Assembly: GCA_038258425.1 (NCBI GenBank)
Contig: JBBSPV010000037.1
Location: 1-39,834 of the forward strand
DNA length: 39,834 nucleotides
Source: DATLGB01 sp038258425
GTDB taxonomy: Bacteria; Actinomycetota; Thermoleophilia; Solirubrobacterales; Solirubrobacteraceae
Direction: 5' to 3'
Part shown: positions 15,905-24,875 of the stretch, one piece after another
Layout: each line of letters opens with the position of its first letter
Position numbering within the stretch: the stretch's first letter is position 1
Position numbers and translations under genes: made by a program
The notes under the pieces: generated by a model
The model's database searches: none
Seen by the model: the letters and a program-made list of their open reading frames with translations, nothing else
What the model was told of the DNA's origin: nothing

Positions 15905-16366
15905 GTGTCCGACCGCCCGGCCCACGAGCTGCCCCTGTTGCTGCTGACCGGGTTCCGCTCCCTGATCGACGGGCTCCACGACCGCCTCGCCGACGAGGGC
16001 CATCCGGACGCCCGCCCGATCCACGGGTTCGCGATGCAGGCGATCGGTCCGCACGGCACGACGGCGGCCGGGCTCGGCCGGACGCTCGGAGTCAGCAAAC
16101 AGGCGGCCGGCAAGACCGTCGACGGCCTCGTCGCGCTCGGCTACGCCCGTCGCACGCCGGATCCCGGCGACGCCCGCCGCAAGCGCATCGAGCTGACGGC
16201 CCGCGGCGAGGACTGCCTGCGTCGCTCGGCGCGGATCTTCGGCGAGCTGCGGGCAGCGTGGGAGGCCCGAATCGGCGCGGAGCGCGTCCGCACGCTCGAG
16301 GCGGATCTCGCGACGCTCGTTCGCGACGAGCGCGCGCGGATCGACCTGCCCGGCTGGCTCGGCTAG
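15905..16366 (+). CDS. MarR family transcriptional regulator
   Basis: A 153-residue winged-helix regulator. The dimer helix is N-terminal (LPLLLLTGFRSLIDGLHDRL). The HTH is TTAAGLGRTLGVSKQAAGKT with recognition helix SKQAAGKTVDGLVALGYA. The wing carries the family-typical Asp-Arg stretch RTPDPGDARRKRIELTARGE. It starts at the GTG at 15905 with no ribosome site, consistent with the -10 box immediately upstream. It is divergent from the cupin gene and probably represses both through the GACAAT dyad; the ligand is unknown. Its stop overlaps the end of the convergent 68-residue gene. Confidence 0.9.
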   Translation: MSDRPAHELPLLLLTGFRSLIDGLHDRLADEGHPDARPIHGFAMQAIGPHGTTAAGLGRTLGVSKQAAGKTVDGLVALGYARRTPDPGDARRKRIELTARGEDCLRRSARIFGELRAAWEARIGAERVRTLEADLATLVRDERARIDLPGWLG

Positions 16367-16569
16367 CGGCGGGGCCCCGGCTTGCGAGTGCTGCGCCGCT
16401 CCTCGAGGCGCTTGCGCCCGGCGGCGGCCGCCACAAGGCCCTTCTCGCGGGCCTGGGCGATCCGGCGCTTGCCCTCCGGCGACTGCGCGTAGCGAACGGC
16501 GTGGCGGAGGGTCCGCTGGCCGGACGGGGTCTTCGCCCAGGCCATCGCCCGGTTGATCGCGCCGCGCAT
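16363..16569 (-). CDS. Small basic protein coupled to the aldehyde dehydrogenase, function unknown
   Basis: A 68-residue, strongly basic protein not recognised as a named family. Its ATG (16569-16567) overlaps the TGA of the aldehyde dehydrogenase (16571-16569) as TGATG, so it is translationally coupled to it. Two similar segments are visible, AKTPSGQRTLRHAVRYA and AQSPEGKRRIAQAREKG, each with (T/S)P-G-(Q/K)R; this looks like a small internal duplication. The C-terminus is Arg/Lys-rich. A nucleic-acid or membrane-surface role is possible from charge alone. No signal peptide or membrane helix is seen. Confidence 0.6.
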   Translation of the reverse strand: MRGAINRAMAWAKTPSGQRTLRHAVRYAQSPEGKRRIAQAREKGLVAAAAGRKRLEERRSTRKPGPRR

Positions 16570-18146
16570 CAGAGCCGGAAGCCCCCCTCGTGCTCGATCG
16601 CGGCGTTGTCCATCTGGGCCTTCTGGAGCTTGCCCGCGTAGTCCCAGTTCATCGACTGCCAGCGGGTGAACTGGTCGAGCACCCAGATGCCGCTCTGGCG
16701 CGAGCCGTTGCCCGACTTGCCGTTGCCGCCGAAGGGCAGGTGCGCCTCGGCGCCGGACGTCGAGTTGTTCACGGACACCATGCCGGCGGTGATCCGCTCG
16801 CGGAAGCGGAAGGCGTGCAGGGCGTTCGTCGTGTAGATCGACGACGAGAGCCCGTAGCCGTGGCGATTGGCGAGCTCCATCGCCTCGTCGAAGTCCGAGA
16901 ACGTCGCCACGCCGACGATCGGCCCGAACGTCTCCGTCCGGTAGAGCTCGTCCTCGAGGGTGACGCCGTCCACGAGCGTCGGGTGGTAGAAGAGCCCGCT
17001 CTCGGCCCCACCCACCCCGCCGACGAAGCCGTCCCACGGCGCGTCGGCGCCGATGCGCCCGCGGTGGTCGGAGCCGAGCACCGTGTGGTGGTCCTCGATC
17101 AGGCCCAGCCAGTCCTCGAAGCGCTCGGCGAACTTCTCGTGGATCATCGGCCCGTAGAGGACGTCCTGCGTCGGGTCGCCGATCCTCGAGGCGCGCAGGG
17201 CGGCGTCGAGCTTCGAGACGAACTCGTCGTGGATCGACGCGTGCACGATCGCGGTGCCGAGCGACGTGCAGCGCTGGCCGGCCGTGCCGAAGCCGCCGAA
17301 CAGGGCGCCCTCGACCGCGAGATCGACCTCGGCGTCCGCCATGACGACCATCGGGTTCTTGCCGCCGAGCTCGAGGCACGGCGACTGCACGTGCCGGCCG
17401 CAGAGCGCGCCGATCTCCGCACCGACGGCGCTCGAGCCGGTGAAGCCGACCTTGTCCACGAGCCCGGCGTCGAGCGCCTGTTCCAGGCCGGAGAAGGTCT
17501 GCTCGCCGTCGGCGTGCACGAGGTTGAGCACGCCACCGGGGACGCCGCCGGCGTGGAAGAGCCGGGCGAGCGCGTCGCCGCACGCGGCGGCGTACTCCGC
17601 CGGCTTCCACACGACGGCGTTGCCACAGAGGATGGCCGGGACGAGGTACCACGACGGGACGGCGACGGGGAAGTTGCCCGCGGTGATGATCGTCGCCACG
17701 CCGACCGGGACGCGGAAGGTGAACAGCTGCTTGTCCGGCATCTCGGACGGCACGGTCTGCCCGTAGAGCCGGCGGCCCTCGCCGACGAAGAAGTCGCAGG
17801 TGTCGACGATCTCCTGGACCTCGCCGAGCGCCTCGGCGTAGGGCTTGCCGATCTCGCGGGTGACGATCTGCGCGAGCGCCTCCTGGTTGGCCTCGACGAG
17901 CCGGCCGACGTTGGCGATCACCCGACCGCGCGCGGGAGCCGGAACGGCGCGCCACGCGGCCTGCGCCGCCCGTGCCGCGCTCGCGGCGTCGACGACCGTG
18001 GAGGCGTCGCCGAGCAGGATCTCGGCGACGGTGTCGTCGAGCTGGGCGGGATTCGTGGAGCGGAGGCGGCCGCCGGGCGCGTCGTCGCGCGAGCGGCCGT
18101 CGACGATGGAGGCGATGGTGCGCGCCTCGGTGGCGACGGCGGACAT
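16569..18146 (-). CDS. Aldehyde dehydrogenase family protein, NAD(P)-dependent
   Basis: A 525-residue ALDH oxidising an aldehyde to its acid. Seen in order: the VPVGVATIITAGNFPVAVPS cofactor-entry segment, NAVVWKPAEYAA, the GFTGSSAVGAEIG nucleotide turn, LELGGKNPMVVMADA with the general-base Glu, and the nucleophile Cys in GTAGQRCTSLGTAIVH. Further on are TETFGPIVGVATF and the NNSTSGAEAHLPFGGNGKSGNG closing motif. Length and the GQRCTS signature recall the ALDH7/semialdehyde dehydrogenase group, but the substrate is not fixed. The ATG at 18146 is used; a GTG three codons upstream is possible. The long upstream open frame is not domain sequence. It is coupled to the 68-residue gene downstream. 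Confidence 0.92.
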   Translation of the reverse strand: MSAVATEARTIASIVDGRSRDDAPGGRLRSTNPAQLDDTVAEILLGDASTVVDAASAARAAQAAWRAVPAPARGRVIANVGRLVEANQEALAQIVTREIGKPYAEALGEVQEIVDTCDFFVGEGRRLYGQTVPSEMPDKQLFTFRVPVGVATIITAGNFPVAVPSWYLVPAILCGNAVVWKPAEYAAACGDALARLFHAGGVPGGVLNLVHADGEQTFSGLEQALDAGLVDKVGFTGSSAVGAEIGALCGRHVQSPCLELGGKNPMVVMADAEVDLAVEGALFGGFGTAGQRCTSLGTAIVHASIHDEFVSKLDAALRASRIGDPTQDVLYGPMIHEKFAERFEDWLGLIEDHHTVLGSDHRGRIGADAPWDGFVGGVGGAESGLFYHPTLVDGVTLEDELYRTETFGPIVGVATFSDFDEAMELANRHGYGLSSSIYTTNALHAFRFRERITAGMVSVNNSTSGAEAHLPFGGNGKSGNGSRQSGIWVLDQFTRWQSMNWDYAGKLQKAQMDNAAIEHEGGFRL

Positions 18147-18297
18147 GGCCGACACGCTACCGGGAGCCCTAAGGCCTCCCTGAGGCCGGCTAAGGGACGG
18201 CCCCGGCCTATCCGCACCACCTGCCCGATGTGGCGCCGGAGCCTCAGCCCCAGGATGACAAGTGTGACCCAGCCCTCCCGGAACGGAGACGCAGACC

Positions 18298-18495
18298 ATG
18301 CACTCGAACCTCACCGCGCACCTCGCCCACGCCCGCCAGGCGGACATCGCCCGGGCGGCGCACCGCCGCCCGGACCGTGGCCGCTTCGCCTCCTGGCGGC
18401 TTCGGAGGACCATCCGGCGCCGTCACCGTCCAGCCGCGGCGGGGCGTGGGATGATCCACGGGTGGCGACACGGGTCACCAGCACGCGGTTCGTAG
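18298..18495 (+). CDS. Possible small basic protein upstream of the LuxR regulator
   Basis: A 65-codon frame starting MHSNLTAHLAHARQADIARA, followed by an Arg-rich stretch (RRTIRRRHRP). GGAACGGAG lies about 10 bases before the ATG, giving a fair ribosome site. Its 3' end overlaps the GTG of the large regulator by 34 bases. Short Arg-rich proteins of this look occur in actinobacteria. No known domain is recognised, and it could be non-coding leader. The rest of the 18147-18461 gap shows nothing else. Confidence 0.4.
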   Translation: MHSNLTAHLAHARQADIARAAHRRPDRGRFASWRLRRTIRRRHRPAAAGRGMIHGWRHGSPARGS

Positions 18496-21419
18496 GGCGC
18501 GAGACCGAGCTCGGCGAGCTCCGCGCCGCGCTGGCCGAGGCCCGCGCCGGCCGCCCGGGCCTGGCCTTCGTGGCCGGCGAGTCCGGGGTCGGCAAGACGC
18601 GCCTGGTGGCCGAGCTCGAGGCCGGCGCGGTCGCCGACGGCGTTCGCGTCCTGCACGGCGACTGCGTCGACCTCGGCGAGGGCGAGCTGGCCTACGCACC
18701 GCTCTCCGCCGCCCTGCGCCCGCTCGCGCGGGGACACGATCCCCTCCTCGACGACCTCTCCCCAGGCGGCCGGGACGCCCTGGCCGGCGTGCTCCCCGGG
18801 CTGGGCGCGGCGGACGTGCGCCGCGCCCAGCCCGATGAGGCCGAGGGCGCTCGCGCCCGGCTCTTCGAGGCGCTGCTGGAGCTCCTCGACCGGCTCGGCG
18901 AGGACGACGGCCTGCTGCTCGTCGTCGAGGACCTGCACTGGGCCGACCGCTCCACCCGGGCCTTTCTGACCTTCCTCGCCGCCGCGCTGCTCGGCGAGCG
19001 GGTGCTCGTGGTCGGCACCTACCGCGCGGACGAGCTGCACCGCCGGCACCCGCTGCGCCCGCTGCTCGCCGAGCTCGAGCGCTCGCCCTGCGTCCGCCGG
19101 CTCGAGCTCGCCCGCCTCACCCGCCCCGAGCTCGCCGAGCAGCTCGCCGGCATCGTCGGGGACGCCCCGGCCGACGAGCTGCTCGACCGCCTCTGGCGCC
19201 GCTCGGAGGGCAACCCGCTCTTCGCGGAGGAGCTGCTGGCCGCCGGGACCGACGGGCGCGGGGCCGCGCCCCCGACGTTGCGCGACGCGCTCATGCTGCG
19301 CATCGAGCGCCTCTCCCCGGCCGCGCAGGAGGCCGTCGGGACGGTCGCCGTCGGCTCGCGCCTCGAGCACGCGACGGTCGCGGCCGTCGCCGAGCTGGAT
19401 CCGGCGAGGTTGCGCAGCGCGCTGCGCGAGGCCGTCGCGGCACAGATCCTCGTCGTCGACGACTGCGGCCGCTACGCGTTCCGCCACGCCCTGCTGCGCG
19501 AGGTCGTGCTGGACGACCTGCTCCCGGGCGAGCGGGCCGACGCCCACCTGCGCCTCGCCCGTGCGCTCGAGGCCGAGGCCCCGACCGGGGCCCAGGCGCT
19601 CGCCGAGGTCGCGTACCACTTCGCCGCCGCCGGGGAGCAGACGGCCACCCTGCGCGCCTCCGTGGTGGCCGGCATCGCCGCGGAGCGCGTCCACGCCTAC
19701 GGCGAGGCCGGCGTCCTCTACGAGCGGGCGCTCGAGCTGTGGGACCGGGTCCCGGACGCCGAGGCCCAGGCCGGCGTGGACCGCGTCGACCTCCTCCGCG
19801 GGGCCGCCCACTGCTTCCGGACGATCCACGACCCGGGGCGGGCCGCGACCCACCTGCGCGCCGCGCTCGCGGAGGTCGACGAGGCGGCCGAGCCGCTGCG
19901 CGCCGCCCGGGTGCTCGAGCGCCTCGGCGCGGTGCAGTGGATGCTCGGCCAGCTGGCGGAGTCGCGCGCGTCCAAGGACCGCGGCCTCGAGCTGCTCGGA
20001 GACGGCGGGCCGCGGGCCGAGCGAGCGGCGATCCTGGCCACGACCGCGAAGGAGCTCATGCTCTCCTCGCGCTACCGGGAGGCGACGACCGTGGCGCGCG
20101 AGGCGCTCGCCGAGGCCCGCGCGGCCGGGGCGGCACAGCCGGAGATCCGCGCGCTCGACGCCCTCGGCATCGCCCTGACGTCGACGGGCGAGCCCGGCGA
20201 GGGCCTCGAGCTGCTGCGCGAGGCGATCAGGCTGGCGGCGGGCGAGGACATGCCGATGACGATGCTCACGAGCTACTCGAACCTCTCGGACGCCTCGACG
20301 ATCGCCGGCCGCCTCGACGACGGCCGCGACGTGGCGCAGGAGGGCATCGCGGTGGCCCGGAGCCTCGGTCACGAGAGCCGCTGGCTGCAGCTGCAGGCCG
20401 CCGAGCTCGCCCTGCTGGCCGGCGACTTCCAGGCTGCCGCCGCGGCCATGCCCGACCGCAGCCGTCGCTCCATGCGCGGCACGTTCCTCAACGACTCGCT
20501 CCGGCGGGCCGACCTCGCGCTCGGGCGCGGCGACCACGACGCCGTTGCGGACCTGCTGGCCGAGACCGCCGAGCTCGCCGCGGAGTCCCGCCAGCCGCAG
20601 TTCATCGGGCCCTACGCCGTCGAGGCGGCGGAGCTCGCCCGGCGGGCGGGCGACCTCGAGGCCGCGCGAGACGCGATCGACGACGGCCTGGACCGGATCG
20701 AGCTGTGCTCCGACGACGCCGCCCGGGTGGCCATGGTCGCCGCCATGGGTGTGCGCGTGGAGGCCGACGCGGCGCTGCGGGCCTCGGATCTCGGCGACGC
20801 CGAGGCCGAGCGCCTGGCCGGCCAGCGGGCGGAGGACCTGTTCGCGCGCGTCGAGGCCATCGCCGCCGCTGGGCAGCCCGTCGAGGGTGCCCGGCTCGGC
20901 GCGGCGCGCGCCGCCGCCGCGCGCGCCGCCGGCGCCGACGACCCGGACCTCTGGACGGCCGCCGCCGACGGCTGGGCCGCGCTGGGCTACCGCTACGACG
21001 CCGCGCTCGCCCGCCTCGGCGCGGTCGAGGCGCGGCTGGCTGCCGGCGAGCGGGACGCGGCCGCCGGGGAGGCCGCCACGACGCTCGCGGAGGCGCTCGC
21101 GATGGGCGCCGACTGGCTCGCCGACGAGGTCGCCGGCCTCGCCGCGCGCGCCCGCCTGCGGCTGGAAGCCGAGGACGATCCGGCGACGGCGGACGGGACG
21201 ACGGCCGCCGCGGCCGACGAGGACCCCTTCGGCCTGACCGCGCGCGAGCGCCAGGTGCTCGAGCGGCTCGCCGCGGGCCGGACGAACCGCGAGATCGGCG
21301 CGGAGCTGTTCATGGCGGAGAAGACCGCCAGCGTCCACGTCTCTCGCATCCTCGCCAAGCTCGACGTCCGCTCCCGCACCGAGGCGGCGGCCGTCGCGCA
21401 CCGCCTCGGGCTGACCTGA
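18462..21419 (+). CDS. LuxR-family ATPase regulator (MalT/LAL-like, STAND type)
   Basis: A 985-residue regulator. N-terminal AAA/STAND ATPase: TRFVGRETELGELRAAL, Walker A GESGVGKT at 39-46, Walker B LLLVVEDLHWAD, then GTYRADELHRRHPLRPLL and SEGNPLFAEELL. A long alpha-helical, TPR-like middle follows, rich in AEARAAG-type repeats. The C-terminal LuxR HTH is LTARERQVLERLAAGRTNRE, IGAELFMAEKTASVHVSRIL, AKLDVRSRTEAAAVAHRLGL. Such proteins bind a ligand through the repeat region and activate transcription with ATP. The GTG at 18462 is used because the ATPase homology (TRFVGRE) begins eight residues later; upstream frame is antisense to other genes. It is convergent with the PGI/PMI gene (4 bases apart). 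Its targets are not evident. Confidence 0.92.
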   Translation: MATRVTSTRFVGRETELGELRAALAEARAGRPGLAFVAGESGVGKTRLVAELEAGAVADGVRVLHGDCVDLGEGELAYAPLSAALRPLARGHDPLLDDLSPGGRDALAGVLPGLGAADVRRAQPDEAEGARARLFEALLELLDRLGEDDGLLLVVEDLHWADRSTRAFLTFLAAALLGERVLVVGTYRADELHRRHPLRPLLAELERSPCVRRLELARLTRPELAEQLAGIVGDAPADELLDRLWRRSEGNPLFAEELLAAGTDGRGAAPPTLRDALMLRIERLSPAAQEAVGTVAVGSRLEHATVAAVAELDPARLRSALREAVAAQILVVDDCGRYAFRHALLREVVLDDLLPGERADAHLRLARALEAEAPTGAQALAEVAYHFAAAGEQTATLRASVVAGIAAERVHAYGEAGVLYERALELWDRVPDAEAQAGVDRVDLLRGAAHCFRTIHDPGRAATHLRAALAEVDEAAEPLRAARVLERLGAVQWMLGQLAESRASKDRGLELLGDGGPRAERAAILATTAKELMLSSRYREATTVAREALAEARAAGAAQPEIRALDALGIALTSTGEPGEGLELLREAIRLAAGEDMPMTMLTSYSNLSDASTIAGRLDDGRDVAQEGIAVARSLGHESRWLQLQAAELALLAGDFQAAAAAMPDRSRRSMRGTFLNDSLRRADLALGRGDHDAVADLLAETAELAAESRQPQFIGPYAVEAAELARRAGDLEAARDAIDDGLDRIELCSDDAARVAMVAAMGVRVEADAALRASDLGDAEAERLAGQRAEDLFARVEAIAAAGQPVEGARLGAARAAAARAAGADDPDLWTAAADGWAALGYRYDAALARLGAVEARLAAGERDAAAGEAATTLAEALAMGADWLADEVAGLAARARLRLEAEDDPATADGTTAAAADEDPFGLTARERQVLERLAAGRTNREIGAELFMAEKTASVHVSRILAKLDVRSRTEAAAVAHRLGLT

Positions 21420-21423
21420 CGGC

Positions 21424-22446
21424 TCAGAGGGCGGCCTTGAGCCGCTGCAGCGCGGGGATCGCGACGGGATCGACGCCCTCGAGCACCGCGAGATAGATCG
21501 ACGCGAGGTCCCCCAGATGGACGAGCCGCAAGAGCCGCTCCGTCCGGCTCGCGCCCGTCGTGGGGATCCGCACCGCGCCCCCGACGATCTCGGCGGTGAG
21601 GTCGAAGCGGCGCAGGGTGCGCGGGTCCGTGTCGACGGGGTCCTCGAGGAAGATCGGCGTCAGCGGGACGTCGCTGCCCCACCCCTCGATCTCGTTGTGG
21701 TCGGCCTCGGGAAGCTCGGACCAGAAGGCCGGGCGGTTGGCGTTCTCGTTGACCTGGCACTTCAGGCGGTAGGCGGCGGCGACGGTCAGGCCCGCGCCGT
21801 AGACCACGGGGACACGGCCCAGCAGCGCGCGCGCAAGCACCTTCGGCTCGGCGTCGGTGGCGGCGTCGGGGCCCCACGCGCCGGCCAGCGGCGCGATCGC
21901 CTCCGCAGCCGCCTCCACCTCCGTGGCGAGCGAGGGCGCGACGCCGGCGAGGGCCGCGACCTCGAGGGCGACGACGGTCGCATAGCCCACCGCCGCCCGC
22001 GGCTGGAAGCCCGCCGGCACCGGGATCACGGGTACGCCGGCCTCGCGGGCGCGCTCCACGAGCGGCCCGCCCGTGGAGCAGACGATCCGGCGGGCCCCCC
22101 CCGCCGGCGCCGCAACCCACCCCGCGAGGGTCTCCTCCCTGCTGCCGGAGTAGCTCGAGAGCAGGACGGTCCAGTCCCCGTCGACCCAGCCCGGGAGCGC
22201 GTAATCGCGGGCGAGCACGAACGGCGCCCGGGCACGGTCCCCGAGCGCCGCTCGGGCCAGGGCGCCCCCGACGGCCGAGCCGCCCATGCCCGCGACGACG
22301 AGGCCGGACGAGCCACCGCGCGAGATCCCGGCGGACTCCACCCGCCACAGCGCGTCGCGCAGGTGCTCGGCCAGGCCGAGCGTCTCGCGCAGCTGCCCGG
22401 TCGGATCGGCCGCGGCGACCGCGGCGGCGTCCAGCGGGCCGCCCAT
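21424..22446 (-). CDS. Bifunctional phosphoglucose/phosphomannose isomerase
   Basis: A 340-residue SIS-domain isomerase interconverting glucose 6-P or mannose 6-P with fructose 6-P. First SIS half: GLVVAGMGGSAVGGALARA, DWTVLLSSYSGSREETL, RIVCSTGGPLVERA. The family signature AYRLKCQVNENANRPAFWSE is followed by LPEADHNEIEGW with the catalytic Glu-His region. The C-terminal half contains LRLVHLGDLASIYLAVLEGVD. It is the last gene of the long directon, one base after the nucleotidyltransferase stop. Together with that gene it suggests supply of mannose or glucose phosphates for GDP- or UDP-sugars. Confidence 0.93.
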   Translation of the reverse strand: MGGPLDAAAVAAADPTGQLRETLGLAEHLRDALWRVESAGISRGGSSGLVVAGMGGSAVGGALARAALGDRARAPFVLARDYALPGWVDGDWTVLLSSYSGSREETLAGWVAAPAGGARRIVCSTGGPLVERAREAGVPVIPVPAGFQPRAAVGYATVVALEVAALAGVAPSLATEVEAAAEAIAPLAGAWGPDAATDAEPKVLARALLGRVPVVYGAGLTVAAAYRLKCQVNENANRPAFWSELPEADHNEIEGWGSDVPLTPIFLEDPVDTDPRTLRRFDLTAEIVGGAVRIPTTGASRTERLLRLVHLGDLASIYLAVLEGVDPVAIPALQRLKAAL

Positions 22447-22447
22447 C

Positions 22448-23551
22448 TCAGAAGCGCAGGGCGCCGTCGGGGATCTCGAGGCCCGGGAACAGCCGCGCGC
22501 CGTGGGCGACCACGCAGTCGCGCCCGACGCGCACGCCGTCGCCGACGATGGCGTGGCCCTCGACGACCGTGCCGTCGCCGATCGTCGCCCCGGCGGCGAG
22601 CACCGCGTCGCGGACGACGCAACCCTCGCCGATCGTCGCGCCGGCGAGCACGACCGAGCCCTCCACGACGCTCCCGGCCCCGAGGGTCACGCCGGCCTGC
22701 AGCACGGCGCGGCCGCCGACCTGGGCGCCCGCGCCGATCCGGCAGCCGGCTTCCACGAGCGCCGCCGGCACGATGCGGCCGTCGTTGACGACGTCGTCGG
22801 CGATCCGGACGAAGTCCGGCCCGAGGCGGTCGGCGACGGCGCTGGCGACCGTCCCCTCGAGCAGGTCGAAGCTCCCCTCGAGGTAGCGGTCCGGGGTGCC
22901 GATGTCCAGCCAGTAGCCCGAGCCGACGTGGCCGTAGAGCCCCTCCCCCACGAGCCGCGGGAACACGTCGCGCTCGATCGAGGCCGGCGTGTCGGGCTCG
23001 AGCAGCTCGAGCACCCGCCGCTCGAGCACGTAGGCGCCCGCCGAGATCGTGTCGAGGCCGGCCGCCTCCGCCGCGGACGGCTTCTCGAGGAAGGCCTCCA
23101 CCGCTCCGTCCGCGCCGGTGCGCACGAGCCCGAAGCTCGACGGGTCCGCGACCCGGGTGAGCATGAGCGTCCCCGTGGCGCCCGTCGCCTCGTGCTGGGC
23201 GAGCTGGGCGGTGAGGTCCAGGTCGGTCAGGGAGTCGCCGTTGAGCATGAGGAAGCGCTCGTCGAGCAGATCCTCGGCGAACTTCAGCCCGCCGCCGGTG
23301 CCCAGCGGCCGCGGCTCCTGCACGTAGCGGATCCGCGGGCCGTTCCCCTCGCCCTCCCCGAGCACGTCGCGCACGGCCTCGGCCATGAAGCCACACGACA
23401 TGATCACGTCGTCGACACCGTGGCGGGCCAGCCACTCGAGCATGAAGACGATGAACGGTCGGTCGACGAGCGAGACGACCGGCTTCGGCGTGCCCGAGGT
23501 CAGTGGCCGCAGCCGCGTGCCCTCCCCGCCCGCGAGGATCAGCGCCTGCAC
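22448..23551 (-). CDS. NDP-sugar synthase (mannose-1-phosphate guanylyltransferase-like)
   Basis: A 367-residue sugar-1-phosphate nucleotidyltransferase. The pyrophosphorylase loop is at the N-terminus (ALILAGGEGTRLRPLTSGTP, then KPVVSLVDRPF). ERFLMLNGDSLTDLDL has the metal-binding Asp, and FLEKPS and DTISAGAYVLERRVLE follow. The C-terminal third is a left-handed beta-helix of hexapeptide repeats (GAGAQVGGRAV, LGAGSVVEGSVV, IGEGCVVRDAVL, IGDGTVVEGHAI). The architecture is that of GDP-mannose pyrophosphorylase-like enzymes; glucose-1-P specificity cannot be excluded. It starts at GTG 23551, four bases after the UDP-glucose dehydrogenase stop. Confidence 0.9.
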   Translation of the reverse strand: MQALILAGGEGTRLRPLTSGTPKPVVSLVDRPFIVFMLEWLARHGVDDVIMSCGFMAEAVRDVLGEGEGNGPRIRYVQEPRPLGTGGGLKFAEDLLDERFLMLNGDSLTDLDLTAQLAQHEATGATGTLMLTRVADPSSFGLVRTGADGAVEAFLEKPSAAEAAGLDTISAGAYVLERRVLELLEPDTPASIERDVFPRLVGEGLYGHVGSGYWLDIGTPDRYLEGSFDLLEGTVASAVADRLGPDFVRIADDVVNDGRIVPAALVEAGCRIGAGAQVGGRAVLQAGVTLGAGSVVEGSVVLAGATIGEGCVVRDAVLAAGATIGDGTVVEGHAIVGDGVRVGRDCVVAHGARLFPGLEIPDGALRF

Positions 23552-23555
23552 GGCG

Positions 23556-24863
23556 TCAGGCCTCGATCGGGGCGCTCGGCCGGCCGATGCCCTCGTGCAC
23601 GAGGCCGGCGGCCCGCACGGCGCCCGGGTCGAGGAAGTTGCGCCCGTCGACGAGCAGCGTGCCGCGCATCCGGGCCGCGACCTGCTCGAAGTCGAGCTCG
23701 CTGAACTCCGGCCACTCCGTGACGAGCACGACCGCGTCGGCGTCCTGCACGGCCTCGAGCGCCGAGTCGGCGTATGCCAGCCCCGAGATGAGCTTGGCCG
23801 CCTCGGTGGTGGCGACGGGATCGAAGGCCGCGACCTGCACCCCGTCGGCGAGCAGCCGGGCGCCGAGCACGAGCGAGGAGGCCTCGCGCATGTCGTCGGT
23901 GTTCGGCTTGAACGCGAGCCCGAGCAGCGCGATCCGCTTGCCCACGAGGGACCCGAGGTGCTTCTGGAGCTTCTGGATCACCCGCCGCTTCTGGAGCTCG
24001 TTGACCTCGATCACCGAGTTCAGCAGCTGGAAGTGATAGCCCGAGTTGCCGGCGAGCTGCTTGAGGGCGGTCACGTCCTTGGGGAAACAGCTTCCACCGA
24101 AGCCGATGCCGGCCTGGAGGAACTTCGGCCCGATGCGGTCGTCGAGACCCATGCCGCGGGCGACCTCGACGACGTCGGCGCCGACCTCGTCGCACACGTT
24201 GGCGATCTCGTTGATGAAGGAGATCTTCGTGGCCAGGAAGGCGTTGGACGCGAGCTTGATCATCTCCGCGGAGCGGACGTCGGTGCGCACCAGCGGCGCG
24301 TCGAGCGGCGCGTAGAGCCCGACGACGGCCTCGCCGGCCCAGTCGCCGTCGTCGCCCACCACCACCCGGTCGGGCGCGAGGAAGTCCTTGACCGCCGAGC
24401 CCTCCTTGAGGAATTCGGGGCAGGAGACGTAGGAGAAGCCGGTCTTGCCCGTCTCGGCGAAGCGGCGCCTGATCTGGTCGCCGGTGCCGGCCGGGACCGT
24501 GGACTTCATCACGAGCGCGTGGCTGTCGGACGGGGGCATGGCGTCCACGACGTTGAAGACCGCGGAGAGGTCGGCGTCGCCCGAGTAGGTCGGCGGCGTG
24601 CCGACGGCGACGAAGAGCAGGCGCGTGTGTTCCAGCGCGTCCTGGATCTCGGTGGAGAAGTGCAGCCGGCCCCGGTGAGCGGCCACGAGCTCCTCCAGGC
24701 CCGGCTCCCAGATCGGGATCCGGCCCGCCTCCAGGCCGCGGACCTTCTCTACGTCGATGTCGATGCACCAGACCTCGTGGCCGAGCTTGGCGAAGCCGGC
24801 GGCCGTCACCAGGCCGACGTAGCCGGTGCCGATCACGCCGATGGGCTCGCGGGGACCGCTCAT
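23556..24863 (-). CDS. UDP-glucose 6-dehydrogenase (UGD/nucleotide-sugar dehydrogenase)
   Basis: A 435-residue NAD-dependent enzyme oxidising UDP-glucose to UDP-glucuronate. NAD motif GTGYVG is at 12-17 with the acidic end CIDIDVEKV. VAVGTPPTYSGDADL, MKSTVPAGTGDQIR and PEFLKEGSAVKDFLAPDRVV follow. The catalytic Cys is in GIGFGGSCFPKDVTAL near residue 263, with the conserved Lys/Asn helix (MIKLASNAFLATKISFINE). The C-terminal UDP-binding domain has LAFKPNTDDMREASSL and VVLVTEWPEF. Its substrate is the product of the pyrophosphorylase at 9067-10440. It lies 12 bases after the LCP gene and 4 bases before the nucleotidyltransferase. Confidence 0.96.
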   Translation of the reverse strand: MSGPREPIGVIGTGYVGLVTAAGFAKLGHEVWCIDIDVEKVRGLEAGRIPIWEPGLEELVAAHRGRLHFSTEIQDALEHTRLLFVAVGTPPTYSGDADLSAVFNVVDAMPPSDSHALVMKSTVPAGTGDQIRRRFAETGKTGFSYVSCPEFLKEGSAVKDFLAPDRVVVGDDGDWAGEAVVGLYAPLDAPLVRTDVRSAEMIKLASNAFLATKISFINEIANVCDEVGADVVEVARGMGLDDRIGPKFLQAGIGFGGSCFPKDVTALKQLAGNSGYHFQLLNSVIEVNELQKRRVIQKLQKHLGSLVGKRIALLGLAFKPNTDDMREASSLVLGARLLADGVQVAAFDPVATTEAAKLISGLAYADSALEAVQDADAVVLVTEWPEFSELDFEQVAARMRGTLLVDGRNFLDPGAVRAAGLVHEGIGRPSAPIEA

Positions 24864-24875
24864 GGGCGAGGCAGG

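Noticed and set aside
16590..18461. Long plus-strand frame joined to the LuxR regulator (would give a 1609-residue protein)
   Set aside because: The first 620 residues are antisense to the aldehyde dehydrogenase and have no domain-like sequence; ATPase homology begins just after the GTG at 18462.
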